Assembly (NCBI GenBank): GCA_947493705.1
Contig: CANLSH010000013.1
Location: forward strand, 23,658-87,657
Direction of reading: 5' to 3'
DNA: 64,000 nucleotides
DNA from: an uncultured Arachnia sp.
GTDB taxonomy: Bacteria > Actinomycetota > Actinomycetes > Propionibacteriales > Propionibacteriaceae
How positions within the stretch are numbered: position 1 is the stretch's first letter; every line of letters begins with the position of its first letter. Both the position numbers and the translations under genes were made by a program. The notes beneath the pieces were generated by a model, which saw only the letters and a program-made list of their open reading frames with translations, had not been told where the DNA came from and searched no databases. Positions 20,358 through 29,580 of this stretch are shown piece by piece.

Positions 20358-21874
20358 CGTGCGATCCTCGGATCAAGGAAGGCATACGCGATGTCGGCGA
20401 TCATGTTCATCACGACGGCGGCCGTACCCGTCACCAGGAAGAATCCCATTACGGGGTTGGGGTCCACAGCCTGCAAGCCGGTACGGAAGAGGTTCCCCAT
20501 CCCTTGCCAACCGAAGACCGTCTCGGTGATCACCGCACCGCCAATGAGGCCAGCAAAATCGAACGCGACGATGGTGGCGAGCGGGATCAGGGAATTCCGC
20601 AGCGCGTGCCGCATGATCACATTGCGTTCGGAGATCCCCTTGGAGCGAGCTGTGCGGATGTAGTCCTGGTTCAGGACTTCCAGCATCGAAGCTCTCGTGT
20701 AGCGGGTGTAGCTGGCGATCGATATCAGGGTCAACACGATCGTCGGCAAAATCAGGGCCGTGAGTGCATCGAGTGCCTCACCCCAGTACCCGGCGTCCAA
20801 GTTGGGGGTCTGTGACCCGACGGTGGGGATGGGGCGAGACTGAATCTGGAGGTACGCATTCCAGTTGCTCAGAAGCAGATCCACCAGTGCAATGAAGGCG
20901 GACACGATGGCCAACACCACTGATCCGATGATCGCCCTCTTCCGGGAGAAACCACCGAGCAGGAGCCCTGCCACGACTGCGGCCGCTACACCCGCGACGA
21001 AGCAAGCGAGCAGCACCCACGTGTTGGGCTCATTCAGCAACACGCCACGCATGACCGCGTATCCAATGATGGCCACGGCGCCCGTCGCCAGCATGGCGTT
21101 GCGCACCTTTTTGTTCGTCAACCCCGCCCCCAAGTAAAGAATGAGGACAGCGGCACCGATGACTCCCAGAATGTAGATCGGCAACCCGATGGCCGGTCTC
21201 CTGACCCAGTTCACCGCTTCGAAGTAGAACATGGTGCCGGCGAAGACGACCGCCAATGCACCGAACGTCATGAGTCGGCGCTTGACGTCGCCGCCCAGCG
21301 CAGCCTGCACCACGAAAGCGAGAATCAGTGCAATCACGATGACCGTCACCACGGTCCACGATGGGTCCACAAGCCAGTTGTTGAACTCGATGGCGGCGTA
21401 GTGCTTGAGCAGCACGGCGGCCCAGAAGACGGGCAGGGAGTAGAACACGAAGGCCATCAGGGTGGTGGCGTAGTCAAATCCGCTGTACTGCCGCACAGCG
21501 GTGAGGATGCCCAACGTGACGCCGATCACGATGGCGAGCACGGTGGCCAGGACCACCAGGCGCAATGTCGAACCTGCTGCGGTGACAACCAGGCTGTTCA
21601 CGTCCTGGCCCGCCGCATTCGTACCGAGATTACAGGCGCCAATCAGGCACTTGGACGCGCCTGCGAGCCACGTGAAATACCGCGTGTACCAGGGCAGATC
21701 CAACCGCATGTTGATGATGCGCTGCTGGATCAAGCTTTCCCGGTTGTCGGCACTCGATTCACGCAGGTCTCCCAATGGGTCCCCCGAGTTGATGGTCAGG
21801 ACGTAGAGCAGCGCTGATCCCAGTACGAGGACCATCAAAGAAATACCCAGCCGTTTGGCAATGAACTTGATCAC
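20354..21874 (-). CDS. Oligopeptide ABC transporter permease (DppB-like) with central membrane insert
   Basis: 506 residues, against 300-340 for most DppB proteins. The N-terminal part (IKFIAKRLGISLMVLVLGSA) and the C-terminal part (TRYTRASMLEVLNQDYIRTA with the EAA loop KGISERNVIMRHALRNSLIP) are typical. Between about residues 185 and 345 lies an extra block of five or six hydrophobic segments with short loops. The frame is continuous, so this is an insertion or duplication and not a sequencing break. It should form the channel with DppC. Confidence 0.93.
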   Translation of the reverse strand: MIKFIAKRLGISLMVLVLGSALLYVLTINSGDPLGDLRESSADNRESLIQQRIINMRLDLPWYTRYFTWLAGASKCLIGACNLGTNAAGQDVNSLVVTAAGSTLRLVVLATVLAIVIGVTLGILTAVRQYSGFDYATTLMAFVFYSLPVFWAAVLLKHYAAIEFNNWLVDPSWTVVTVIVIALILAFVVQAALGGDVKRRLMTFGALAVVFAGTMFYFEAVNWVRRPAIGLPIYILGVIGAAVLILYLGAGLTNKKVRNAMLATGAVAIIGYAVMRGVLLNEPNTWVLLACFVAGVAAAVVAGLLLGGFSRKRAIIGSVVLAIVSAFIALVDLLLSNWNAYLQIQSRPIPTVGSQTPNLDAGYWGEALDALTALILPTIVLTLISIASYTRYTRASMLEVLNQDYIRTARSKGISERNVIMRHALRNSLIPLATIVAFDFAGLIGGAVITETVFGWQGMGNLFRTGLQAVDPNPVMGFFLVTGTAAVVMNMIADIAYAFLDPRIAR

Positions 21875-22008
21875 GGTCAGTCCTTCTCATGTTTCGGTTC
21901 GGCCGCCACCTACGGCTGGCCGGTGAGCCGCAGCTTGTGACAACTGGGGGAAGCCTACTTTGCTCAGATGCGTTCATGTCGGCTGGCGGAGTATCTGGAC
22001 GGAGAAGC

Positions 22009-22043
22009 GGGGCAGGAGGTCCGCCATGGATTACTCCTGCCCC
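22009..22043 (-). terminator. Hairpin between binding protein and permease genes
   Basis: GGGGCAGGAG and CTCCTGCCCC form a perfect 10-bp stem with a 15-nt loop. It lies 35 bp after the binding-protein stop and 135 bp before the DppB start on the minus strand. Such hairpins often protect the 3' end of the binding-protein mRNA and let only part of transcription reach the permease genes. Confidence 0.7.
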
Positions 22044-22078
22044 GTCTCGATTCAGGTCAGCGAAGCCTCACGCTGACA

Positions 22079-23935
22079 TCATTCAACTACCCACTGGCCG
22101 GCATTCCAGCTCACGCCGTCCTGCGTTGCGGTGGGCCTGACGTTTTCGATGGCGGAGTCATAGGCCACCAGACCGGGATGGGCATACAGCGGGATGCCGT
22201 ACAGCGTGTCCCACAGCAACTCCTCGATGATCACAGTCTGCTCATCGTGCACCTCAGGATCGAGCGAACTTGCAAGAGTGTCCCAAGCTGCGTCGACCTC
22301 CTCGTTGCTGTACTCCCCGAAGTTCTGCGGCAGGCCGGTGGAGTAGATGTTCTGGCCCGAAGCAATCTGACCGGAACCTGACCAAGCAAACAGCGCCACC
22401 TCGTAGTCGCCGTTCACGAGATCCTCGGAGAAGAAATTTTCCGAGCCGACATCGGTGACGTTGAAGCCAGCGTCGGCACAGGATGCCTGGATGGCGGCAA
22501 CTGTTTCGGTGCGGCGCTGGTTCGGAGCGCGGTAGCCAATGCGGACGTCAATGGGAGTGGCGACGCCTGATTCGGCGACCTTCTCCTGCGCTGCTTCAAT
22601 GTCCACTTCGTCATAGCGACCGTCATAGGCTTCTGAGACAACTTCGTCGTAGCCGTCCTGGAAGGGGAAGATCTCGCGCGCGTTCATGAGGACGGCGTCC
22701 TCGCTGATGGGCTTGATCAGGGAATCGAGGATGCGTTGACGCGGCAAGCACAGTGCGAAGGCCTCGCGCAGCGCCAGTCCGCCTTGGGCGTCGGAGAAGA
22801 CGTTGTTGTCGCGGAAGTTGAAGTCAACGTGCTCCCAGGTGAGGGTCGGCTCAGTGGCCACGGTGACGGAGTCGCCGATGTTCTCCAGCTGCGCAACTGC
22901 GTCGACGGTGGCCTGCGGCTCAATGATATTGACGTCACTGTTCTGCAGAGCCTGCGGCATGGCCGCATCCTCCAGGAAGCGGTAGATCCAGTTCCTGGTG
23001 GCGGCGGGAGTGCCCCAGTACTGGTCGTTGGCCTCCAGGGTGAGGGCGGTATCGCTCCAGCCGCTTCCGGTCAGCATGTAACGGCCCATGGAAGGTGTCA
23101 TTGAGGGGTCGGGCAGTTCGCCCGGATTAAAGGTCCAGCCATCATTCCAGAAGTCAGCGGCCTGCTCCACCGTCGCTGCATCCTGGTCCAGGATGGCCTG
23201 CGCCAGGGCGTCAGGTTCCAAGCCAGACTCCTGCGCCACGATGTGCGAGGGCAACGTGTAGCTGCCCACCATGAGCTTCCAGTCAGGGTTCTTGGTGTCG
23301 AAGGTGACAGTGAACTCCTTGCTGCCAACCTCCCCCTGGGGACCCCCCGTGGCGTCAGCCGCGAAGGACGCACTCACGTTGTCGAACACAGCTTCGGCCT
23401 CGGGATCTTCTTGGCTCGCGTAGCCCGGGACGAGCCATTCCGGGTTCTGGCTGGCGAACTCGAGGAGATAGTCATTGATGGTGACGGGGGTTCCGTCCGA
23501 CCATGCGGCATCCTCGGCAATCGTGTACTGAACTTCGAGCGGATCCTCAGAGATCACCTCGACGGTGCCGAACTCAGTGTTGTCACAGATGGTGCCGTCC
23601 GTACCGAAGTAGACGAATCCGGAGAACATCTGCTGAGCGATCACGCTGTTGTAGGTGGAATAAGTTCTGTTGGTGTAGGAGTTGTAGCCGTTCCAAGGGC
23701 CCGGTCCGGCGGAGTAGCTCACTTCACCATCCGAGGTTTCGGTGATGCCGACATCCTGTCGGCAGGCATCGCCCTCCTCCATCTGGCCGGTCTCAGTGGC
23801 CTCCATCGTGGCGGTGTCCTCGGTACCCGCGGGGTCCGTGGTGGTACCCGGATCCTCGCTCGTGCAGGCACCCAGCACGAGCGCACCGCTCAGCACCAGG
23901 CCGAGCGTTGCTCCGCCCTTTGATCTCAACTTCAT
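22079..23935 (-). CDS. Peptide ABC transporter substrate-binding lipoprotein
   Basis: 618 residues from ATG 23935 (AAGGAG 7 nt upstream); the longer frame upstream lacks coding sense. Signal peptide and lipobox LSGALVLGAC with Cys-26 or so as the lipid anchor, followed by a Thr/Glu-rich tether. The body is of the family 5 type (DppA/OppA): YSAGPGPWNGYNSYTN, SDGTPVTINDYLLEFASQNP, LTWEHVDFNFRDNN and EGGLALREAFALCLPRQRI-like region. It captures substrate outside the membrane for DppB/C/DF. Family 5 proteins bind peptides, nickel or other small solutes; the ligand is not determinable here. Confidence 0.94.
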   Translation of the reverse strand: MKLRSKGGATLGLVLSGALVLGACTSEDPGTTTDPAGTEDTATMEATETGQMEEGDACRQDVGITETSDGEVSYSAGPGPWNGYNSYTNRTYSTYNSVIAQQMFSGFVYFGTDGTICDNTEFGTVEVISEDPLEVQYTIAEDAAWSDGTPVTINDYLLEFASQNPEWLVPGYASQEDPEAEAVFDNVSASFAADATGGPQGEVGSKEFTVTFDTKNPDWKLMVGSYTLPSHIVAQESGLEPDALAQAILDQDAATVEQAADFWNDGWTFNPGELPDPSMTPSMGRYMLTGSGWSDTALTLEANDQYWGTPAATRNWIYRFLEDAAMPQALQNSDVNIIEPQATVDAVAQLENIGDSVTVATEPTLTWEHVDFNFRDNNVFSDAQGGLALREAFALCLPRQRILDSLIKPISEDAVLMNAREIFPFQDGYDEVVSEAYDGRYDEVDIEAAQEKVAESGVATPIDVRIGYRAPNQRRTETVAAIQASCADAGFNVTDVGSENFFSEDLVNGDYEVALFAWSGSGQIASGQNIYSTGLPQNFGEYSNEEVDAAWDTLASSLDPEVHDEQTVIIEELLWDTLYGIPLYAHPGLVAYDSAIENVRPTATQDGVSWNAGQWVVE

Positions 23936-24099
23936 GTCTTCTCCTTGTCGACGCCGACGTCTCCCCGTTGTGGGGATCAATGGTGGGGAGACTATCCACA
24001 CAACCGGGCATTGGGAACCCTTACACGGCGGTGAGACCATTTCGTTACCCAATATTCGCTCCCACGCTTGGCCTTGGGTCTTGGATATCACGTTCGTTA

Positions 24100-24262
24100 G
24101 GAAGCGCTGATCAATGCTGTTCTCGGCGAGGACTTGGCCGGGCGGGATGAGATGGTGTCACTTACATCTGGTGCGTGTACTGGATGTCCATATCCAGATG
24201 TAGGGGCACCAGATCGCCCGATCCGGTGCGCCGCAGCCAGGACATGATTGATCAGTGATTCC
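24100..24262. mobile_element. MITE-like element with inverted ends
   Basis: The 163-bp segment in the 428-bp gap between the binding-protein start and the methyltransferase end is bounded by GGAAGCGCTGATCAAT (24100-24115) and its near-complement ATTGATCAGTGATTCC (24247-24262). An inner imperfect dyad pairs 24154-24171 (core TACATCTGG) with 24194-24210 (core CCAGATGTA). No open frame of note lies inside. The left end, with 28 bp of exact match (24107-24134), recurs at 41553-41580. The rest of the gap (23936-24099) is upstream DNA of the binding-protein gene and shows no clear promoter to me. Confidence 0.55.
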
Positions 24263-24363
24263 TTGGAACCCGGGGTTGACCATGCAGGCGGGTTCGAATG
24301 CCGAGGCCAAGGATGGGTCTCACAAAGGAGGAAATAGTGCACTCTCCTCGAAACGAGGAAGGA

Positions 24364-25533
24364 TCAGCTGTCGCCGTTGGCCTGGACGCTGGGCAATCGC
24401 CGTGCGACGAGCGCTACTGCGCCCTGTGAACCACGGGCGAGAATCAGCGTTGCCTGGTTCGGACCCTTGAGCCGCAGCTGTCTGCGAAGCACAGCGGGGT
24501 CGACGTCGATTGCACGCTTCTTGATTTCAAGGGTACCTATGCGATGTTGCGCCACGTAGGCGCGCAGCACGGAGTTGTCAAAGTCGAGAACCTCCAGCAC
24601 CTCAAAACACTCCGCCAGGGGTGTGGCGGAGGGTTCGTCAGAAGAGAGATATGCGGTGTGTTCATTCAGAAGCCAGAGGTCCATCTGCGGCGCGATCTCC
24701 GTGACCATACCGGCCCTGATCACCGCATTGTCGGGCTCAATGATGAATCGGCCGGGAGGCTTGGCCGGGAGCTCGCGGGGCCGATCAACGCTGAGCTCTA
24801 TGGGCTTCGACCCGTCGCGGGGAAAAACTACCGCTGCCCTCGCAGGACCGGGGTCGTTCCACAGGGAGGCCTCCACCACGTCGCCGCGATGGGAAACCCA
24901 TGTGGCGCGCACATCGTCGGGAATGAGTTCCCTGGGGAGACCGGGCCCCATCTTGACACAGGTGAAGTGGGGGCTGGAGAGGTGCTGCACCACGAGCGAC
25001 CAGGGCGGCGAGAAATCTGCCATCTGCCACGTGCGCCCGCGATGGCCGCGGCGGGCAGGGTCGAGGAACACGCCTGCGCCAGCGGGGACCTCCACCTCCT
25101 CGGCGAGGGCCACCCGTGCAGGGTCGCCACCCAGCAATGCAAGGTTCGCGCTTGCCAGCGCGGCGGTGTCAGCATCTGCCTCGACGGCATGCACCCTGAG
25201 CCCAGCCTCCAGAAAGGCCATCGAATCGGCGCCCATGCCGCACCCGAGGTCGAAGACCTCCTGCACACCCGCCTCTTTGAACTTGTGGGCGCGCCACGCC
25301 GCCACCTGGTGGCGAGTGGCTTGTTCCAACCCGTCGGATGTGAAGAACATCTCCTCACCCCTCGGGAATTTCACGATGGATTTCCGCCTCAACGCCACCT
25401 GAGCAAGAGCGGCGGCCGACAACTCCGGCGAGAACTGCTTCCGCATCCGGCTGGCGGCGCCGAGCGATGCGGGGTCCGCTTCCAGGCTGGCGGCGGCCAG
25501 CGCTGCACGGCCCTGGTCGGAGAGGATGTCCAC
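24364..25533 (-). CDS. SAM-dependent methyltransferase with THUMP-like domain
   Basis: 389 residues. A helical N-terminal part (ILSDQGRAALAAASL) precedes a class I methyltransferase core with VFDLGCGMGADSMAFLEAG as SAM motif I, VHAVEADADTAALA as motif II and FLDPARRGHRGR as the motif IV region. The C-terminal ~100 residues (from LRAYVAQHRIGTLEIKKRAI) match the THUMP-like domain found in actinobacterial proteins of this type. An RNA base is the probable target, but the exact site is unknown. It is a single-gene unit. Confidence 0.85.
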   Translation of the reverse strand: MDILSDQGRAALAAASLEADPASLGAASRMRKQFSPELSAAALAQVALRRKSIVKFPRGEEMFFTSDGLEQATRHQVAAWRAHKFKEAGVQEVFDLGCGMGADSMAFLEAGLRVHAVEADADTAALASANLALLGGDPARVALAEEVEVPAGAGVFLDPARRGHRGRTWQMADFSPPWSLVVQHLSSPHFTCVKMGPGLPRELIPDDVRATWVSHRGDVVEASLWNDPGPARAAVVFPRDGSKPIELSVDRPRELPAKPPGRFIIEPDNAVIRAGMVTEIAPQMDLWLLNEHTAYLSSDEPSATPLAECFEVLEVLDFDNSVLRAYVAQHRIGTLEIKKRAIDVDPAVLRRQLRLKGPNQATLILARGSQGAVALVARRLPSVQANGDS

Positions 25534-25603
25534 GGACCAAACCTACAGACGCTCGGTATGGGGTGGCCGGATTGGCTGAGGCGTCACCGCGTTCCTTGCC
25601 GAA

Positions 25604-25649
25604 GCATCCGTAATCTGAGCCGCGTAGTCGCGGCTCAGATTACGGATGT
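25604..25649. repeat. 46-nt palindromic repeat (REP-like), copy 1
   Basis: A 19-bp perfect stem (25606-25624 with 25629-25647) with a TAGT loop, between the methyltransferase start and the S4 gene. A homologous element with the same length, loop position and 36 or so shared bases is at 48222-48267. Both lie in divergent intergenic gaps, not after genes, so a terminator role is unlikely for them. Confidence 0.75.
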
Positions 25650-25706
25650 CTTCAGGTTGCGTCACCGCGGACGTAGGCTCGGGTCCAACCAGGATCGGGG
25701 GAACAG

Positions 25707-26087
25707 ATGGCGCGGCTGGATGTGTGGCTGTGGTCAGTGCGGATCTACAAGACCCGTTCGATGGCCACCAATGCTGTGCGCGGCGGACACGTTCGGTTGA
25801 ACGGAGATCCGGTCAAACCGGCCCGCATCGTCAAACCCGGCGACAGGGTGAGCGTGAAGGAACCCGGCTGGACGCGCGAGTTCGAGGTGAAGCAACTCCT
25901 CACGAAACGTGTCGGCCACACCGTCGCCATCGAGGCATATGTGGATCATTCACCGGAGAGGCCGACGCACCTGTCAGTCCCGATGGGACGGCGCGACCGG
26001 GGCGCCGGTCGCCCCACCAAGCGCGACCGCCGCAAGATCGACCACCTAATCGGGCGCGACGAGCCCTGGCGTGACACCGCCGAGTAG
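25707..26087 (+). CDS. S4-domain RNA-binding protein, Hsp15/RqcP-like
   Basis: 126 residues. The S4 domain occupies the first 65: ARLDVWLWSVRIYKTRSMAT, GGHVRLNGDPVKPARIVKPG, then DRVSVKEPG. The basic tail (GAGRPTKRDRRKIDHLIGRD) is like Hsp15 (HslR), which binds 50S subunits stalled with nascent chains. That role is inferred from the family. It is divergent from the methyltransferase and stands alone; 100 bp to the next gene hold nothing I recognise. Confidence 0.88.
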   Translation: MARLDVWLWSVRIYKTRSMATNAVRGGHVRLNGDPVKPARIVKPGDRVSVKEPGWTREFEVKQLLTKRVGHTVAIEAYVDHSPERPTHLSVPMGRRDRGAGRPTKRDRRKIDHLIGRDEPWRDTAE

Positions 26088-26187
26088 TTTCACGAAGGCG
26101 TGGCGCCGCTCGTCGACCGTGAGCGGAACGAGCGGGTGATGTCCGCCCGTAGATCCCCGGCGACGATCCTTCCGGGCGATGCAGCGA

Positions 26188-27255
26188 TCACTTCATCGAG
26201 ACGAGGATCTTGACCTCGCTGTCCCTGTCCTGAAGAAGACGATTGAAGCCCTGCTCAACGATCTCATCCGGCCCGATACGACCCGTGATGAATGGTTCGA
26301 GGTCAATCTGCCCGCTCTGCACCAATTCAATTGCATCCGCATGGTCATTCGCATAGCCGATGCAACTGCCCATCTCGCGATCCTGCATCGTGAGGTACTT
26401 CGAGATGTCGAGCTCAATGGGCTGCGAGTGAAGCGCGACCACCTCCAGGCGACCACCCGCACCAAGAACGCCCAGCAACTGCTCCACCACGACGGGAACA
26501 CCGGCTGCATCGAAAGCGAGTTCGGCGCCGGCACCGCCTGTCTGCGCTGCCACGATTTCGTTCAGGTCCTCATTCATGGGATCCACCACCACGTCCGCAA
26601 CAGCTGTGGATGCGGCCAGTTCCCGGCGCTTTCTGGAGACCTCACTGACGATCGTCTTCACTCCGTATGCCTTCAGCACCGCCGCGACGAGAAGCCCGAT
26701 GGGGCCCGCCCCGCCAACGACTGCTGTCTGTCCGGCCTCCGCCTTGGCGTGCTTCACCGCATGGACTGCCACGGCAAGGGGCTCGATCATCGCCGCCTGA
26801 TCCAAGGGCATGTCTCCCACCGGGTGCACCCATCGCTTCTCCACCACGATGTGCTCGCTGAGTCCACCGCCGCGTCCCGAGATGCCGATGAATCCCATCT
26901 TCTCGCACAGGTTGTACGCACCCTTCTCGCAGGCCGGACAGGTGCCATCCACCATGAGTGGTTCCACTACGACGGAGTCCCCGACCGAGAATCCGTCGAC
27001 ACCCTCTCCGATCTCCTCGACCACACCTGAGAACTCATGGCCCAGCACGACGGGCAGGGTTTCGCCGGAGATGGGGTGGGGTTCGTCCGCGGTCGGTGCG
27101 GGCGGAATCGGCCCGTCCTGGTAGAGATGGAGGTCACTGCCACAGATGCCATTGAAAGAGGGCGAGATCTTCACTGTGCCCGGCCGCACCTGCGGTTCCT
27201 CGATGTCCTCGATGCGGAGGTCTTCCTTGCCGTAGTACAGAACTGCCTTCATCAT
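26188..27255 (-). CDS. Zinc-dependent dehydrogenase, (R,R)-2,3-butanediol type
   Basis: 355 residues from ATG 27255 with AGGAG 6 nt upstream. Catalytic zinc ligands are in CGSDLHLYQDGP and GHEFSGVVEEIGEGVDGF; structural zinc cysteines in CPACEKGAYNLCEKMGF; the NAD-binding fold has VVGGAGPIGLLVAAVLKAYG. The opening MMKAVLYYGKEDLRIEDIEE and the metal-site spacing are those of 2,3-butanediol/acetoin dehydrogenases of the MDR superfamily. It would interconvert acetoin and 2,3-butanediol with NADH; sorbitol or threonine-type substrates are alternatives. Confidence 0.88.
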   Translation of the reverse strand: MMKAVLYYGKEDLRIEDIEEPQVRPGTVKISPSFNGICGSDLHLYQDGPIPPAPTADEPHPISGETLPVVLGHEFSGVVEEIGEGVDGFSVGDSVVVEPLMVDGTCPACEKGAYNLCEKMGFIGISGRGGGLSEHIVVEKRWVHPVGDMPLDQAAMIEPLAVAVHAVKHAKAEAGQTAVVGGAGPIGLLVAAVLKAYGVKTIVSEVSRKRRELAASTAVADVVVDPMNEDLNEIVAAQTGGAGAELAFDAAGVPVVVEQLLGVLGAGGRLEVVALHSQPIELDISKYLTMQDREMGSCIGYANDHADAIELVQSGQIDLEPFITGRIGPDEIVEQGFNRLLQDRDSEVKILVSMK

Positions 27256-27392
27256 GCTCTCCTCACTGGTCAGAGCCGATGAGACCTGCAGATTTCGGGT
27301 CAGAGACACCAGCCCTGATCTGGTTCCGATGCTACGCCCCGCGGGGGTCTACTACGACTCGTCGGCGTACAGCGGGATGTGCGACGACGCGT

Positions 27393-28436
27393 TCACACGA
27401 CGACCGTCGAGACCGGCAGACCGGGATCGGCACTGAAGTCCAGAGCCGACGGCGACAGTCCGGCTCGGACCACCTCGGAGCCCACGGCTGCGATCATGGC
27501 TCCGTTGTCAGTGCAGAGCGCTGGCCGGGGTCTGCGCAACTCGACACCGGCCGCTGCGGTCCGCTCCTCCAGCAATCTCCGCAGTCGCGAATTGGCGGCC
27601 ACTCCCCCACCCAGCAACATCGTGTCAACCTCGAAGTGGCGCGCGGCGTCAACGGCTTTCCTCGTGAGTACGTCACAGACGGCCTCCTGGAAGCTGGCAC
27701 ACACGTCGGCCACCGGAACGTCCTTGCCTTCCAGGCGCCGCAGCTCCACCCAGCGGGCAACGGCAGTCTTCAGGCCGGAGAACGAGAAATCGAAGCGGTG
27801 CCTGACCATGTCGTGGCGAGCCGTGAGGCCGCGGGGAAACGCGATGGCATGCGGATCGCCATCGGCGGCCAGCTTGTCGATGACCGGTCCGCCGGGGTAG
27901 GCCAGGCCGAGCAGTCGCGCGACCTTGTCGTATGCCTCGCCGGCTGCATCGTCGATGGTGAAGCCCACCTCTGTGATGGAACGCGTCATGTCAGTCACGT
28001 GCAGAAGGGAAGTGTGTCCCCCGGAGACCAGCAGCGCGACGCTGGGCATGGGGAGCTCGCCATGGTCCAACAGGTCGACGGCAACGTGACCCACCAGGTG
28101 GTTGACGCCGTACAGCGGCTTGTTCAAGTATGTGGCAAGGGCTTTTGCCGAGGAGATTCCCACCAGCAGGGCACCCATCAGCCCCGGTCCGGCTGTTACG
28201 GCGATGCCGTCGAGGTCGGTGAGGTCTATCCCGGCCACCTCAACTGCACGCTCAAGCGTTGGGAGCATGGCCGAGAGGTGCGCCCGGCTGGCGACTTCCG
28301 GCACCACTCCCCCGAACCGGGCGTGCAGATCCACGGAACTGGCCACCTCATTGGCGAGCAGTTCGCGGCCGCGGACGATGCCGACGCCGGTCTCGTCGCA
28401 GGAGGATTCGATACCGAGCACCAGGGGTTCAGTCAC
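27393..28436 (-). CDS. tsaD: tRNA N6-adenosine threonylcarbamoyltransferase TsaD
   Basis: 347 residues. [18 protein letters not shown] is the ASKHA ATP-binding start, followed by the metal-binding HLSAML and NHLVGHVAV histidines and [16 protein letters not shown]. It transfers threonylcarbamoyl to A37 of ANN-decoding tRNAs with TsaB and TsaE, whose genes lie just upstream in the same operon; the start overlaps the rimI stop by 4 bp. Confidence 0.97.
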   Translation of the reverse strand: MTEPLVLGIESSCDETGVGIVRGRELLANEVASSVDLHARFGGVVPEVASRAHLSAMLPTLERAVEVAGIDLTDLDGIAVTAGPGLMGALLVGISSAKALATYLNKPLYGVNHLVGHVAVDLLDHGELPMPSVALLVSGGHTSLLHVTDMTRSITEVGFTIDDAAGEAYDKVARLLGLAYPGGPVIDKLAADGDPHAIAFPRGLTARHDMVRHRFDFSFSGLKTAVARWVELRRLEGKDVPVADVCASFQEAVCDVLTRKAVDAARHFEVDTMLLGGGVAANSRLRRLLEERTAAAGVELRRPRPALCTDNGAMIAAVGSEVVRAGLSPSALDFSADPGLPVSTVVV

Positions 28437-28936
28437 GATGATTCTCCTTCGTCAACGGCTGCAATATCTCGTTCCAGGATCACGGCGTGGGCACCGGGAC
28501 CGTAGTAATCGCTGCGCTCGGAGATCCACCGAAAACCCACTGCGTCGTACAGCGACAGCGCGGCCGCATTGGTGGCCTCAACCTCCAACAACATGCGGCT
28601 CGCGCCCACCTCCTGGGCCCACGCGATGCCGACGTCCATCAGCTGACGTGCAAGCCCAGATCGTCGTGCGGTCGGTGATGTCACGATGCGGTGGAGGTCA
28701 ACGACATCGGCAGACATGGCGAATGTGGCAGCGGCTTCCACCGCTCCCGACTGATTCCGACACACAATGACGCGACGGTTCTCTGCAGCCAGTTCCCCCC
28801 TCCAGGATTCCTCGCTCCATCGCTGGCCCTCCGGGAAGGAGGCCTCCAGCGCCATGAGGCCTGACAGGTCCGCCGTCGTCGCGGCGGACACAACTTGGCC
28901 CGCGACCGACACGGAATCGTCGGTCACAGCGCTCAC
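28433..28936 (-). CDS. rimI: GNAT acetyltransferase RimI
   Basis: 167 residues. The GNAT core has [20 protein letters not shown], with the acetyl-CoA loop R-R-S-G-L-A, and [20 protein letters not shown], a match to RimI's LEVRxSNxxAxxLYxxxGF. It acetylates the N-terminal Ala of ribosomal protein S18 in the classical case. About 25 extra residues precede the domain. Both ends overlap neighbouring genes (tsaB and tsaD) by 4 bp. Confidence 0.92.
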   Translation of the reverse strand: MSAVTDDSVSVAGQVVSAATTADLSGLMALEASFPEGQRWSEESWRGELAAENRRVIVCRNQSGAVEAAATFAMSADVVDLHRIVTSPTARRSGLARQLMDVGIAWAQEVGASRMLLEVEATNAAALSLYDAVGFRWISERSDYYGPGAHAVILERDIAAVDEGESS

Positions 28937-29580
28937 CGGATCCTCAACCGGGGCAGCGCGGACTTGGGCGGTCCACCCACCGTTGCATCGGCCGGGCGCA
29001 GGTAATAGGGTTCCGACGGCGCCGCTGGCAGTTCGCGCCAGCGCGCAGCCAACAACGCGGTATCGATGCTGTTCGGACCGCTCGCGTCAAAGCGCACTCG
29101 ATCCCGCATGGTCTCAGGCACCGGTCCCCCGACGGGCACTGGTGGCAGTGTTTCAGGGGCGCCCACCTGAGGCTCCCCCACACGGGCACCGTTGCGGTGA
29201 TGCGCCCAGTAGAGCTCCTTGCGACGGGCATCCGAGGCCACGACGAATTCTGTCGGCGCACCAGTGACCTGCCACTGCAGTGCGAGAACATCGAGGGAAC
29301 AGACACGGTGCAGTTCCCTGCTGGCCAGATGAGCGAGCGTGGCTGCGGCGGCGATTCCAACGCGCAGTCCGGTGAACGGACCGGGACCCATGCCCACGAC
29401 GAACTCGTCCGCGTCTGCCACGGACAGGCCATTGCGGCGGCACACCTCCACCACGCAGGGCATCAGCGATTCGCCATGGGCACGGGTGTCGGTCACCACC
29501 TCGACGTCAACGGGGACGCCGTCGCGCGCCAATCCCGTTGCAACATGGTGCGAGGTGTCAATGACAAGAGTCCAGGTCAT
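28933..29580 (-). CDS. tsaB: tRNA threonylcarbamoyladenosine protein TsaB
   Basis: 215 residues from ATG 29580, which overlaps the stop of the fused TsaE gene; the upstream extension lies within that gene. TWTLVIDTSHHVATGLARDG and FVVGMGPGPFTGLRVGIAAA are the family motifs. It is a TsaD homologue lacking catalytic residues, and it is the dimerisation partner of TsaD in t6A synthesis. Operon order is GNAT-tsaE, tsaB, rimI, tsaD. Confidence 0.95.
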   Translation of the reverse strand: MTWTLVIDTSHHVATGLARDGVPVDVEVVTDTRAHGESLMPCVVEVCRRNGLSVADADEFVVGMGPGPFTGLRVGIAAAATLAHLASRELHRVCSLDVLALQWQVTGAPTEFVVASDARRKELYWAHHRNGARVGEPQVGAPETLPPVPVGGPVPETMRDRVRFDASGPNSIDTALLAARWRELPAAPSEPYYLRPADATVGGPPKSALPRLRIR

